Shown here in pieces: positions 29,259 through 37,813 of a DNA stretch of 64,000 nucleotides. Source of the DNA: JAXMBN01 sp046349875 (GTDB lineage: Bacteria; Planctomycetota; Planctomycetia; Pirellulales; Pirellulaceae); the NCBI GenBank assembly GCA_046349875.1, contig JAXMBN010000012.1, positions 84,407 through 148,406 on the forward strand, read 5' to 3'. The notes beneath the pieces were generated by a model that worked only from the letters and a program-made list of their open reading frames with translations, made no database searches and was not told where the DNA came from. The translations under genes and the position numbers were made by a program. Within the stretch, counting starts at the first letter, position 1. Each line of letters starts with the position of its first letter.

Positions 29259-30740
29259 ATGAACTCAGCGCAAAGCCTTCTCCAGGAACAGGCCCATTTG
29301 AGGACGCGACGACACTTTCTCAAAGACTGCCCTTTAGCATTGGGTGGCCTTTGGTTGGCTCAACATGCATTGGGCAACGATGGTCGCGATGGCATCGTAT
29401 TTGATCCAAGCAATCCTATGGAGGTCCGCAAATCCCATTTTCCGGCCAAAGCAAAGCGCGTCATCTATTTGCATATGGCAGGTTCACCGAGCCAACTCGA
29501 ATTATTCGATTACAAACCCGAATTAGCCAAGATCGATGGCAAAGATTGCCCCGCTTCTTTTTTAGAGGGAAAGCAGTTCGCTTTCATTCAAGGCATTCCC
29601 AAAATGTTGGGGCCTCAATACCCTTTTCGTCAATGCGGACAAAGTGGGCAATGGATGTCCGATCGTTGGGAACATTTTCATCAAGTGGCCGACAAACTCT
29701 GCATCATCAAATCGATGTACACCGACCAATTCAATCATGGTCCTGCGCAATTGATGATGCATACCGGAACCGCCAGTTCCGGTGCCGCAAGCGCTGGAGC
29801 CTGGGCAACCTACGGCCTGGGGTCGGAGAATGAAAACCTTCCCGGCTTTATTGCTCTTACCAGCGGCGGAAAAAATCCAGATGCAGGAAAATCGGTTTGG
29901 GGATCGGGCTACCTTCCGTCGGTCTTCCAAGGCGTTCAATGCCGATCGCAGGGCGATCCCGTCCTATTTCTTTCCAATCCCGATGGCGTTTCTTCCAAAA
30001 TGCGGCGCAAAACACTGGATGCGATCGCCGACATCAACCGGCAAACGGTCGAGTCATTCGCTGATCCCGAAACCGCTACGCGGATCGCGCAGTACGAACT
30101 AGCATTTCGTATGCAAACACATGCGGCCGAAGCCTTCGATATCCGCCGAGAAACCGAAGCCACGCTCGCCATGTATGGAGCCGAACCAGGCAAGGAATCG
30201 TTTGCCAACAATTGCTTGCTTGCAAGGCGATTGGCTGAACAAGGCGTCCGTTTCATCACCTTGTTCGACTGGGGATGGGATAGTCATGGAGCTTCCGAAT
30301 CGGAAGCGTTAAATCATGGATTCAAAGGAAAAGTGCAAAGCATCGATCGTCCGATGACAGCTTTGCTTCAAGATCTAGAGCAACGTGGTTTGCTCAAAGA
30401 TACTCTCGTCATCTGGGGTGGCGAATTCGGTCGTACCTCCATGCGTGAAAATCGCAATGGTGCAGAAATGAAATTTATCGGTCGCGATCACAATCCGAAC
30501 GCCTTCACCCTGTGGATGGCTGGAGGTGGCGTAAAACCGGGAATTTCCTACGGAGAAACCGATGATCTGGGATATCAGGCGGTCATCGATCGAGTTTCCG
30601 TTCACGATTTCCACGCAACCATGTTGCATCTACTGGGTTTCGATCACTTGCGATTAACCTACTTTACGCAGGGTGTTCATCAACGGCTTTCCAATGTGAC
30701 CAAGCCAGGAAGTCGAGTCATTCGCGAGATCGTGGCATGA
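29259..30740 (+). CDS. DUF1501 family protein
   Basis: A 493-residue protein starting 3 bases after the preceding stop. The N-terminus carries a Tat-like twin-arginine signal (RTRRHFLKDCPLALGGLWLA), so it is probably exported folded. DUF1501 belongs to the alkaline-phosphatase/sulfatase-like superfamily. Typical segments are YLHMAGSPSQLELFDYKP, FNHGPAQLMMHTG, FDWGWDSHG, VIWGGEFGRTS and GRDHNPNAFTLWMAGGGVK; the His/Asp-rich ones look like metal ligands. Its conserved partner is the DUF1549/DUF1553 cytochrome protein just upstream. The true substrate is not established; polysaccharide or sulfated-compound catabolism is only a suggestion from distribution. Unlike the two genes before it, it is intact. 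Confidence 0.92.
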   Translation: MNSAQSLLQEQAHLRTRRHFLKDCPLALGGLWLAQHALGNDGRDGIVFDPSNPMEVRKSHFPAKAKRVIYLHMAGSPSQLELFDYKPELAKIDGKDCPASFLEGKQFAFIQGIPKMLGPQYPFRQCGQSGQWMSDRWEHFHQVADKLCIIKSMYTDQFNHGPAQLMMHTGTASSGAASAGAWATYGLGSENENLPGFIALTSGGKNPDAGKSVWGSGYLPSVFQGVQCRSQGDPVLFLSNPDGVSSKMRRKTLDAIADINRQTVESFADPETATRIAQYELAFRMQTHAAEAFDIRRETEATLAMYGAEPGKESFANNCLLARRLAEQGVRFITLFDWGWDSHGASESEALNHGFKGKVQSIDRPMTALLQDLEQRGLLKDTLVIWGGEFGRTSMRENRNGAEMKFIGRDHNPNAFTLWMAGGGVKPGISYGETDDLGYQAVIDRVSVHDFHATMLHLLGFDHLRLTYFTQGVHQRLSNVTKPGSRVIREIVA

Positions 30741-30939
30741 TTTCCGTCTGGGAGCCTATAATGATTCCAACGCGATCTCGATGATCGTGTCGTTGCATGG
30801 TTGATCAAGCAACTCAAGCCTGTTGCGATGAATGCTTACCAGCCATCCATGCGTCAACGGGGTGCAATGCACGTACGATTTTCATCGTAGAATCGATCCT
30901 TGCATCCGAATTCGAGCTGGCAACCGATGGAGCGATTGC

Positions 30940-31974
30940 ATGAAGATCGACCTGACGACACCTGCACTATTATTCTCTACGATTTCATTGCTCTTGCTTG
31001 CTTACACCAATCGATTTTTGGCGCTAGCCAATATCATCCGCAAGCTTCACGATGATCATATCGCGTCTCCCGATCCAAAATGGCTCGATCAAATACGAAA
31101 CTTGCGTCAACGCATCTATTTAATCCGCGACATGCAGACACTGGGAGTCAGCAGTCTTCTCTCCTGTACCGTTTGCATGACCGTTCTCTTTGCAGGATGG
31201 GAAACAGCAGGGACATTTGCATTTGCGGTGAGCCTTGCTTTGATGGTCTGTTCGTTGACTCTTTCCATCATCGAAATTCGTATGTCGGTAGGGGCACTCG
31301 ATCTGCATCTCAAGGATCTCGAAGTAGTCAATGGGAAAGAAACCAACGCACCCCTCCAGCCATCCCCAAAGAAACGATGGGGCATTCGTTTCTCGGTAGG
31401 ATCCCTGTTTTGGTTGAGTCTTTTCACGGCGCTTTTGGTCGTATGGTTGCAAGACCGTTGGAAGAATCAACGGCAAGCTGAATTGAGTGGCTTTTATCGA
31501 TCTCCCAATTGGTCGATCGATCAAGTTTTGGGTCCACCCAACACTTTTCAGTTTGGCGATATTACAACCGCATGGGCCTCGCAATCAGCAGATGGAGGGA
31601 ACGAATGGGTCATCGCGGAGTTTCCCAATACCGTTTCCGCTCAAAGCGTGGATGTGTATGAAACCTGCGGACCGGGAGCCATCGTTCGCATCACTGCGGT
31701 TTCCGCAGCGGGAACGGAGTCCGAACTCTGGAAAGGTAACGATCCTTTGGCCAAGACGGGATTACCTGGAGGCGTAGCCAACTTTCGGTTTACATCTTCC
31801 ACACAGACGCGTCGTATCAAACTGTATCTCGATTCAGGAAGCTATCCTGGCTACAACGAAATCGATGCCATCGGACTCATCGATGCCAAGGGAAACAAGC
31901 AATGGTGCCAACGCGCATGGGCAAGTAGTTCTTTTGGGCTCAATCGACAAGCCCCCGCATGGTATTGGCCTTAA
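30940..31974 (+). CDS. DUF2721 membrane protein with C-terminal discoidin-like domain
   Basis: A 344-residue protein; the ATG at 30940 begins at the family start (MKIDLTTPALLFSTISLLLL). Residues 1-140 match DUF2721: AYTNRFLALANIIRKLHDDH, a basic connector, then two helices (LGVSSLLSCTVCMTVLFAGW and FAFAVSLALMVCSLTLSIIE). A further helix at about 165-185 (FWLSLFTALLVVWLQ) is followed by about 150 residues resembling a galactose-binding/F5-8C fold: DQVLGPPNTF, WASQSADGGNEWVIAEF, VDVYETCGPGAIVRI and RRIKLYLDSGSYPGYNEIDA. The layout implies a membrane anchor displaying a carbohydrate- or surface-binding domain outside. DUF2721 has no known function and is normally a stand-alone domain of about 130 residues. 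Confidence 0.78.
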   Translation: MKIDLTTPALLFSTISLLLLAYTNRFLALANIIRKLHDDHIASPDPKWLDQIRNLRQRIYLIRDMQTLGVSSLLSCTVCMTVLFAGWETAGTFAFAVSLALMVCSLTLSIIEIRMSVGALDLHLKDLEVVNGKETNAPLQPSPKKRWGIRFSVGSLFWLSLFTALLVVWLQDRWKNQRQAELSGFYRSPNWSIDQVLGPPNTFQFGDITTAWASQSADGGNEWVIAEFPNTVSAQSVDVYETCGPGAIVRITAVSAAGTESELWKGNDPLAKTGLPGGVANFRFTSSTQTRRIKLYLDSGSYPGYNEIDAIGLIDAKGNKQWCQRAWASSSFGLNRQAPAWYWP

Positions 31975-32121
31975 TCCACGTAAGATTTTGGCCCCTCATC
32001 GCGTCAAACGGAAGTCGGTGGTCATTCCGATTTGAGCAACATGGCGAAAGTCTTCGGTGCAATTCAATTCCTCGCATACCATCGAGCACCTATAGATTCC
32101 TTCAATCGAACGAGGCATAAC

Positions 32122-33216
32122 ATGCGGTTTCCATGGCCATTGCAACTTCTTCCCATCGCATTACTACTTGCATCGTCCGTCATTCCGGTTTGGGGCCAAG
32201 CCTTGGAGGGAACGCCTGCCGACTCAACCTTGGTGCCGCAAACCTTGCTGCCCCTATTTCATGCAGTCGAGGTCGTAAAGGAATTGCAGATCTCGGACGA
32301 TGCCTACGAAGGTATCCTGCCACAACTTCAAGAGATCGATGGCCCGTGGTGGGCGAGCCGCAATCTACCGGCCGACAAGCATCGAAAGGTTATCCAAGAG
32401 CAAGAGAAGAAACTGGTTCAATTGGTCGAATCGAACTTTTCACCTTCCTCGCTCAAACGGCTTCGACAACTTGAGATTCAAGCCCAAGGGTATCGAGCAC
32501 TGGTACGTCCCGATGTTGGCCGCTATCTCAAATTGACTGCTCCGCAGACCGAGACTCTCTCCAAGAAGTTTGAAACGATTGACACGCTGGCGTCGAAGAT
32601 CTTTTCCAAGCCAGGTGTCGAAGATCCTGAAGCGAAGAAGGCATGGAATGAAGCGAAGTCCAAAGAACCTGAATGGGCTTCCCAGATACTTACGTCGCCA
32701 CAGAAACAACGGCTCGCTGAGTTGATCGGGCCAAGCTTCGATACGCAACGACTCGAACGCATCTATCCACTCGCGCCCGAGTTCTCGCAATCGGAATCTT
32801 GGATTGGCAAATCCGTTCGACTACAAGATCTCAAAGGGAAAGTAGTGCTGGTTCATTTCTATGCCTTTCAATGCAGCAATTGCAAAGCGAACTTTCCCAT
32901 TTATCGACGTTGGACCAAAGAGTTAGAATCCAAAGGTGTTGAGGTGATTGGAATCCAAACGCCTGAAACAAGCGCGGAATCCAAAATGGAAAATGTCCAA
33001 GAGGCGTATAACCGCGATGGCTTTGCATTTCCTGTCCTTCAAGATGGAGACCGCGTTCATTGGGATAAATGGGCTAACACCATGTGGCCAACCGTCTACG
33101 TTCTCGACAAAAAGGGATTTATTCGTTTCTGGTGGCAGGGTGAACTGCGATGGCAAGGTGCCACCGTTGACGAGAAAATTGAAAAGCTCGTGGCGAAACT
33201 GCTAACCGAAAATTAA
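32122..33216 (+). CDS. TlpA-like thioredoxin-fold protein, exported
   Basis: A 364-residue protein; the ATG at 32122 opens a signal peptide (LQLLPIALLLASSVIPVWGQ). About 180 helical residues with no recognised domain follow. The last 150 residues are a redoxin/TlpA fold: VRLQDLKGKVVLVHFYAF, active-site CSNC at residues 251-254, VEVIGIQTPE and the cis-Pro segment MWPTVYVLDKKGFIRF. It should act as a thiol-disulfide oxidoreductase or reductant-dependent maturation factor in the periplasm. Its neighbours (haem proteins upstream) would fit a role in cytochrome or thiol maintenance, but that is inference. It has its own gap of 147 bases upstream. Confidence 0.88.
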   Translation: MRFPWPLQLLPIALLLASSVIPVWGQALEGTPADSTLVPQTLLPLFHAVEVVKELQISDDAYEGILPQLQEIDGPWWASRNLPADKHRKVIQEQEKKLVQLVESNFSPSSLKRLRQLEIQAQGYRALVRPDVGRYLKLTAPQTETLSKKFETIDTLASKIFSKPGVEDPEAKKAWNEAKSKEPEWASQILTSPQKQRLAELIGPSFDTQRLERIYPLAPEFSQSESWIGKSVRLQDLKGKVVLVHFYAFQCSNCKANFPIYRRWTKELESKGVEVIGIQTPETSAESKMENVQEAYNRDGFAFPVLQDGDRVHWDKWANTMWPTVYVLDKKGFIRFWWQGELRWQGATVDEKIEKLVAKLLTEN

Positions 33217-33456
33217 TCCCCCAACCTTGCGCTAATTATTTGAGCCGTTCGATTCTTACCAAGAAGGTTTGTTCCGAATTATCACCCCGAATTGCCTTCA
33301 ACCGAAGAGAACTCGCCTTTTAATTTTTTACGCAAAGGCCCATGAGCCTTGGTGAACTCAATCGTGTCTCTTGTTCGCCCCTCCTTCCCAAGATGCTTTC
33401 TTCGTGGGAAAAGAGTAGGTGAAAGGAATTCACTTTTGAGATCTCAAGCGAATGCA

Positions 33457-34689
33457 ATGCAGCCGTTGACCACAGCAGATTGGAAATTAGTCCTTCTGCT
33501 TGCGGCCATCAACTTCACCCATATTCTCGATTTCGTGATCGTGATGCCGTTGGGCGATCAATTGCGTCACGATCTATCGATCACACCACAGCAATTTGGA
33601 TACGTCGTTTCCGCCTATGGACTGGCGGCGATGGTCGCCGGCGTGGCCACCTCGGCTTGGATGGATCGTTGGGAACGCAAGCGATCTATGTTGATCTCGT
33701 TTGCGGGTTTCGTGTTGATGACGTTCTATTGCGGCGTATCTCCGAATTTTCTTCATTTGGTAACCGCGCGAGCCTTAGCAGGATTGTTTGGAGGGACGGT
33801 GTCATCGGTCATCATGGCCTACATCGTCAATTCGATTGATGAGCAACGGCGTGGCCGCGCCATTGGAATCGTTACCTCATCCTTCGCCTTTGCCTCAACC
33901 ATTGGTTTACCGATTGGACTGAGCTTGGCGGATTGGTTTGCCAATTATGGTGCGCCATTCATCGCCATCGCTGTGTTGGGTTGTGGTGTTTGGGTGCTTT
34001 CAGCGTGGCTCCTTCCGCGACTGCAAAAAGAACGTCTTGCTCATCCGCATCCGATCGCCAAACAATTCGTGGCTGTGCTCAGGCACCCCAATCACTTGTG
34101 GTCTTTTGCCTTTATGTTGGCGATGGTCTTCAGCACATTCATGATCGTGCCCTATATCGCTCCCTACTTTCAAGCGAACTGCGGTATGTCGCGAAGCCAT
34201 TTGCCACTTGTCTATCTCGTGGGCGGTATTGGCTCTCTCTTTTCGATGAACGGGATCGGATGGTTAACCGATCGGTTTGGTCCACGGTCGGTGTTTATGA
34301 TGGCAGCAAGCGGAGCGATCTTTCTTACGCTAATTATTACCCATCTCGCGCCCGTGGGATTGGTGCTATCCATTCTGATTGCAGCCCTCTTCATGTCGGT
34401 GGCTTCGAGTCGTATCGTCCCAGCTCAGGCCATGATGTTACGGTCGGCGGAACCGAGCATGCGTGGTGCTTTTACCAGCCTGAACACAGCCGTCTCTCAT
34501 TTTGCAACCGGGACCGGCCCTTTGATCTCTGGATCCATCATTGGTGAGGCCTATCCGGGTGGACCACTGACGAACTACGGTATCGCCGGATGGCTCGCCG
34601 CATCCTTCGGTATTGTTGCCATCATCCTTTCATTCCAATTGCGGCCTTCGGAAACGATTCGACTGGAACATGCTCCTTCGGCAGAGTGA
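33457..34689 (+). CDS. MFS transporter
   Basis: A 410-residue protein with about 12 transmembrane helices. The ATG at 33457 (MQPLTTADWKLVLLLAAINF) was preferred over a TTG at 33349 that would add a basic, non-helical leader. The loop 2-3 signature of the drug:H+ antiporter group is recognisable (TSAWMDRWERKRSMLISFAG). Helix 1 carries FTHILDFVIVMPLG, resembling DHA1-type exporters of the AraJ/Bcr kind. Substrate unknown; export of a small organic compound is the most likely role. It stands alone, with gaps of 240 and 143 bases on either side. Confidence 0.9.
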   Translation: MQPLTTADWKLVLLLAAINFTHILDFVIVMPLGDQLRHDLSITPQQFGYVVSAYGLAAMVAGVATSAWMDRWERKRSMLISFAGFVLMTFYCGVSPNFLHLVTARALAGLFGGTVSSVIMAYIVNSIDEQRRGRAIGIVTSSFAFASTIGLPIGLSLADWFANYGAPFIAIAVLGCGVWVLSAWLLPRLQKERLAHPHPIAKQFVAVLRHPNHLWSFAFMLAMVFSTFMIVPYIAPYFQANCGMSRSHLPLVYLVGGIGSLFSMNGIGWLTDRFGPRSVFMMAASGAIFLTLIITHLAPVGLVLSILIAALFMSVASSRIVPAQAMMLRSAEPSMRGAFTSLNTAVSHFATGTGPLISGSIIGEAYPGGPLTNYGIAGWLAASFGIVAIILSFQLRPSETIRLEHAPSAE

Positions 34690-34832
34690 ATCGATATCGG
34701 GCCGGAGGTTGACGTAAATGAAGACCGCCAGTCTCTTTAGTTCGGAAAGAGCAACAAAATATGAATTCGCCCCGTGCAAGCGACTAGTCGAAGAGCGGTT
34801 CATTTCTCAGAATAACCGTTCTCGATTTCGCC

Positions 34833-36017
34833 ATGAATAGAACTCCTTTTGTACTAGGGCTTTTTGGCATGTCCACTTCGCACGCTCGTTTGATGGCCGG
34901 TATCCCGACTCTGAATGCTGGTTTGTATCGCCGCATTCGCTTTTTGGTCGGCGATCCCGTGGCGATCGTTGAGCTTCCCAATGGCGAGTCAACATTGATT
35001 CTGCGCGATATCGAAATGCAACGCGCCAAACAGAACGCTCGCGCAACGCATGTCGCATGCCCCCGCGATTTCGCTCCCGAATCTGGTTTGTCGGGCGATC
35101 GTGAAACCGCTACGGCTCAGTCGGCGGCCGAATTTTTTCGTCGCCATGGGATTCGCCAAGTGGTGGTCGATCGGTCTCTTCCCATGATCTTCGCTGAGAT
35201 GGCGAAGCGAGCAGGGATCGAGGTATTGTGCGATACGGAATGGGGAATCATCGAACGTCGCCAGAAGGACGAGCAAGAACTCGCATGGATTCAAAAGGCT
35301 CAGTCGGTCACTGAAGAAGTGATGGAGTTGGCGTGTCGCATGGTGGCCCATGCGACAGCCAATGCAGAAGGCATCCTGCAGGTCGATGGGCAAATTCTCA
35401 CAAGCGAGCGCATGATGCGCCAGATCGATCTCTGGCTTCTCGAACGCGGCTACTCCAATCCATGTTCGATCGTGGCAGGTGGCCCAGTGGGTGCCGACTG
35501 TCATGATCATGGACATGGACCACTCCGGACAGGTGAACCTGTTATCGTCGACATTTTCCCTCGCGATAAGACCACGCTCTACAATGGCGATTGCACGCGA
35601 ACCGTAGTTCATGGAACTATTCCCGAAGCCGTTGCAAAGATGCACGCCGCCGTGGTCGCTGCCAAGGCAGCTGCAACCGCCGCGGTCAAACCTGGAGTTA
35701 CCGGAGAAGCGGTGCATCAAGCGACAACGCAAGCGATTCTCGCGCATGGTTATCAAATGGGATTTGGTGGCCCCGATGCTTCGCCCCAGTTCACATCAAT
35801 GACTCACGGAACGGGTCACGGATTGGGTTTGGAGGTTCACGAACCACCGTTGTTGGATAAAGGTGGACCCGCGCTTTTGGTAGGCGATGTCATTACCATC
35901 GAACCTGGACTTTATTGCCCTGCCATCGGTGGCGTTCGCGTCGAAGACATGGTCGTCGTCACCGCCGATGGCTGTCGGAATTTCAACCGGCTTCCCGAAG
36001 GACTCTGTTGGAAATAG
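34833..36017 (+). CDS. M24 family metallopeptidase (Xaa-Pro aminopeptidase-like)
   Basis: A 394-residue cytoplasmic protein. An N-terminal creatinase-like domain (about 1-155) is followed by the pita-bread catalytic domain. All five metal ligands are present: Asp in VIVDIFPRD, Asp in YNGDCTRTVV, His in GTGHGLGLEVHE, Glu in VITIEPGLY and Glu in GVRVEDMVVV. It should be a dinuclear (Mn/Co) aminopeptidase acting on Xaa-Pro peptides. The gene is free-standing, with no obvious operon partner. Confidence 0.9.
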   Translation: MNRTPFVLGLFGMSTSHARLMAGIPTLNAGLYRRIRFLVGDPVAIVELPNGESTLILRDIEMQRAKQNARATHVACPRDFAPESGLSGDRETATAQSAAEFFRRHGIRQVVVDRSLPMIFAEMAKRAGIEVLCDTEWGIIERRQKDEQELAWIQKAQSVTEEVMELACRMVAHATANAEGILQVDGQILTSERMMRQIDLWLLERGYSNPCSIVAGGPVGADCHDHGHGPLRTGEPVIVDIFPRDKTTLYNGDCTRTVVHGTIPEAVAKMHAAVVAAKAAATAAVKPGVTGEAVHQATTQAILAHGYQMGFGGPDASPQFTSMTHGTGHGLGLEVHEPPLLDKGGPALLVGDVITIEPGLYCPAIGGVRVEDMVVVTADGCRNFNRLPEGLCWK

Positions 36018-36326
36018 GCCGATCGGTCCCGCTAGCGGATGAATCCCTATTTTTCATGTCAGGATTTCCAAACTGCGACGATTTAGGCCTCAGCGTCGCC
36101 TTTGACCCAAACCCGAAGCAGCGTGATATCCAGCACCACTAAAGAGCCACTAAGGCGAATACAGTGCCGTTATCGCGACGTCCAACATTGCTCGTGGGCC
36201 TTGGTTCCTCTATGGACGATCGGCTCATCCAATCGGATTGAGAACTTGCGATTGCACCTTGGGAGGTGGGCCGTTGCAGCTAGAATAGATCGATCCTACT
36301 AATTCAATCTATTCGGTGAGTTCACA
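36018..36326. other. Intergenic region before RND operon
   Basis: These 309 bases hold no convincing gene. A weak promoter candidate for the downstream RND pair is TTGGGA at 36259-36264, a 16-base spacer, and TAGAAT at 36281-36286, about 40 bases before the ATG. Nothing else was recognised. Confidence 0.35.
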
Positions 36327-37811
36327 ATGGAATCGGCGTCTCCTCCAACCCCTTCGGCATCGAAATGGGTTCTTGGTCTCATTGCACCTATCTTCATCGT
36401 CAGCGTTGGTGTCTGGGCTATCTACGCAATGGGGGCCAGCAAAGCCAAACTTGCAGAGGATTCCGATCAGCAAAACGCGGGACTCGGCAGCTACTCGATC
36501 GTTTCGGTTGCCCCATCGTTGAAGTTTCATGAGAGCGTTTCGTTGGATGTAGAGGCCTCAGGAGTCGTCGTTCCTTTTCGCCAAATCACCGTAGCCGCCG
36601 AAGTCGCTGGTCGGATCAAGAACAAGAGCGACAATTGCCAACTTGGTCGATTTGTTCAAGCCGGCGAGGTTCTCTTCGAAATCGATCCCACCGATTTTCA
36701 ATGGGAAGTGGAACGATTGACGGCTCTTCGCGAATCTGAATACGCTCAGCAAAATGAACTCGATCAAGAAGTTTCCAACGCGCAGCGGGCACTGAAATTA
36801 GCAGAACAAGAGGTCGCTCTTCAGCAACAGGAACTTTCGAGAATTGAAAACCTTCCCAAAGGCTTTGCCAGTGCCACGGAACTCGATCAAGCCAGACGCG
36901 CCCTTCTCAGCAGTACCAATCAACGCTTGACTATTCAAAATCAATTGGACCTTCTATCGACGCGTCGCACGCGGGTGGTCCTCGCGGAACGTTTGGCCTC
37001 CACACAGCTTTCGCAGGCCAAAACCAATTTGTCGCGAACCGTTATCAAGGCTCCCATCGCAGGTGTCATCGTGAGCGAATCCGTTGAAACCGATTCGTTT
37101 ATTCAAAAAGGTGCAACTCTCTGTGCGATCGAAGATACCAAACGCGTGGAAGTTGCGTGTAGTTTGCGCCCCGATCAATTGACATGGATCTTGGATCAAG
37201 AAAACGTAACCCAAAACGGCGACCAGGCTTCGACCTATCAACTTCCGAAAACGCCCGTTACCGTTTCCTATCAAGTCGCAGGACGCGAAGAAATTCGCTT
37301 CGAGTGGGATGGGCATTTAAGCCGCTATGAAGGAATTGGACTCGACCCTCAAAGTCGAACCATTCCCGTTCGTATCACGGTCGAGAACCCGCAGGCATTT
37401 CGTAAAACGGGGCCAGGGTCGGACCGAGCTGCAGGAGCCTTGCATGCTCTCGTCCGTGGTATGTTTGTCAATTGCACGATCAAGACCAATCCCAAGCGCG
37501 AGTTTACACTCATTCCTAAACTGGCTTTGCAACCGGGCAATCAAGTTTGGTTCTTCGAACCCGAGGGATCGGGAGATGCAACCGTGGAAAGTGGTTCCGC
37601 CAAGGATGTGCATTGGAAACGCGGTCGCTTAAAAATTGTCAAAGGGATCAAAGCCGTTCGACTCTATCGCGATCCGCAAACTCCGGATCAAGAATACTGG
37701 ATTGTGGAACAGCGCCCTGAGTTTGTTGCAAACACGCTTTGCGTTACCTCGCCACTCTCATCGATCATCGGTGATGGCTCCGACAAAATTCGATTCCAGG
37801 AAGGGAAGTAA
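36327..37811 (+). CDS. RND efflux periplasmic adaptor
   Basis: A 494-residue membrane-fusion protein. A membrane anchor lies at about residues 17-35 (LIAPIFIVSVGVWAIYAMG). The first lipoyl half (VVVPFRQITVAAEVAGRI; GRFVQAGEVLFEIDPTDF) leads to a coiled-coil hairpin at about 125-230, and the second lipoyl half follows (RTVIKAPIAGVIVSESVE). Beta-barrel and membrane-proximal domains follow, with an insertion near 400-420 (TGPGSDRAAGALHALVRGM). It ends 2 bases before the RND pump, so the two are cotranscribed and form one complex. No outer-membrane factor is adjacent. Confidence 0.9.
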   Translation: MESASPPTPSASKWVLGLIAPIFIVSVGVWAIYAMGASKAKLAEDSDQQNAGLGSYSIVSVAPSLKFHESVSLDVEASGVVVPFRQITVAAEVAGRIKNKSDNCQLGRFVQAGEVLFEIDPTDFQWEVERLTALRESEYAQQNELDQEVSNAQRALKLAEQEVALQQQELSRIENLPKGFASATELDQARRALLSSTNQRLTIQNQLDLLSTRRTRVVLAERLASTQLSQAKTNLSRTVIKAPIAGVIVSESVETDSFIQKGATLCAIEDTKRVEVACSLRPDQLTWILDQENVTQNGDQASTYQLPKTPVTVSYQVAGREEIRFEWDGHLSRYEGIGLDPQSRTIPVRITVENPQAFRKTGPGSDRAAGALHALVRGMFVNCTIKTNPKREFTLIPKLALQPGNQVWFFEPEGSGDATVESGSAKDVHWKRGRLKIVKGIKAVRLYRDPQTPDQEYWIVEQRPEFVANTLCVTSPLSSIIGDGSDKIRFQEGK

Positions 37812-37813
37812 GA

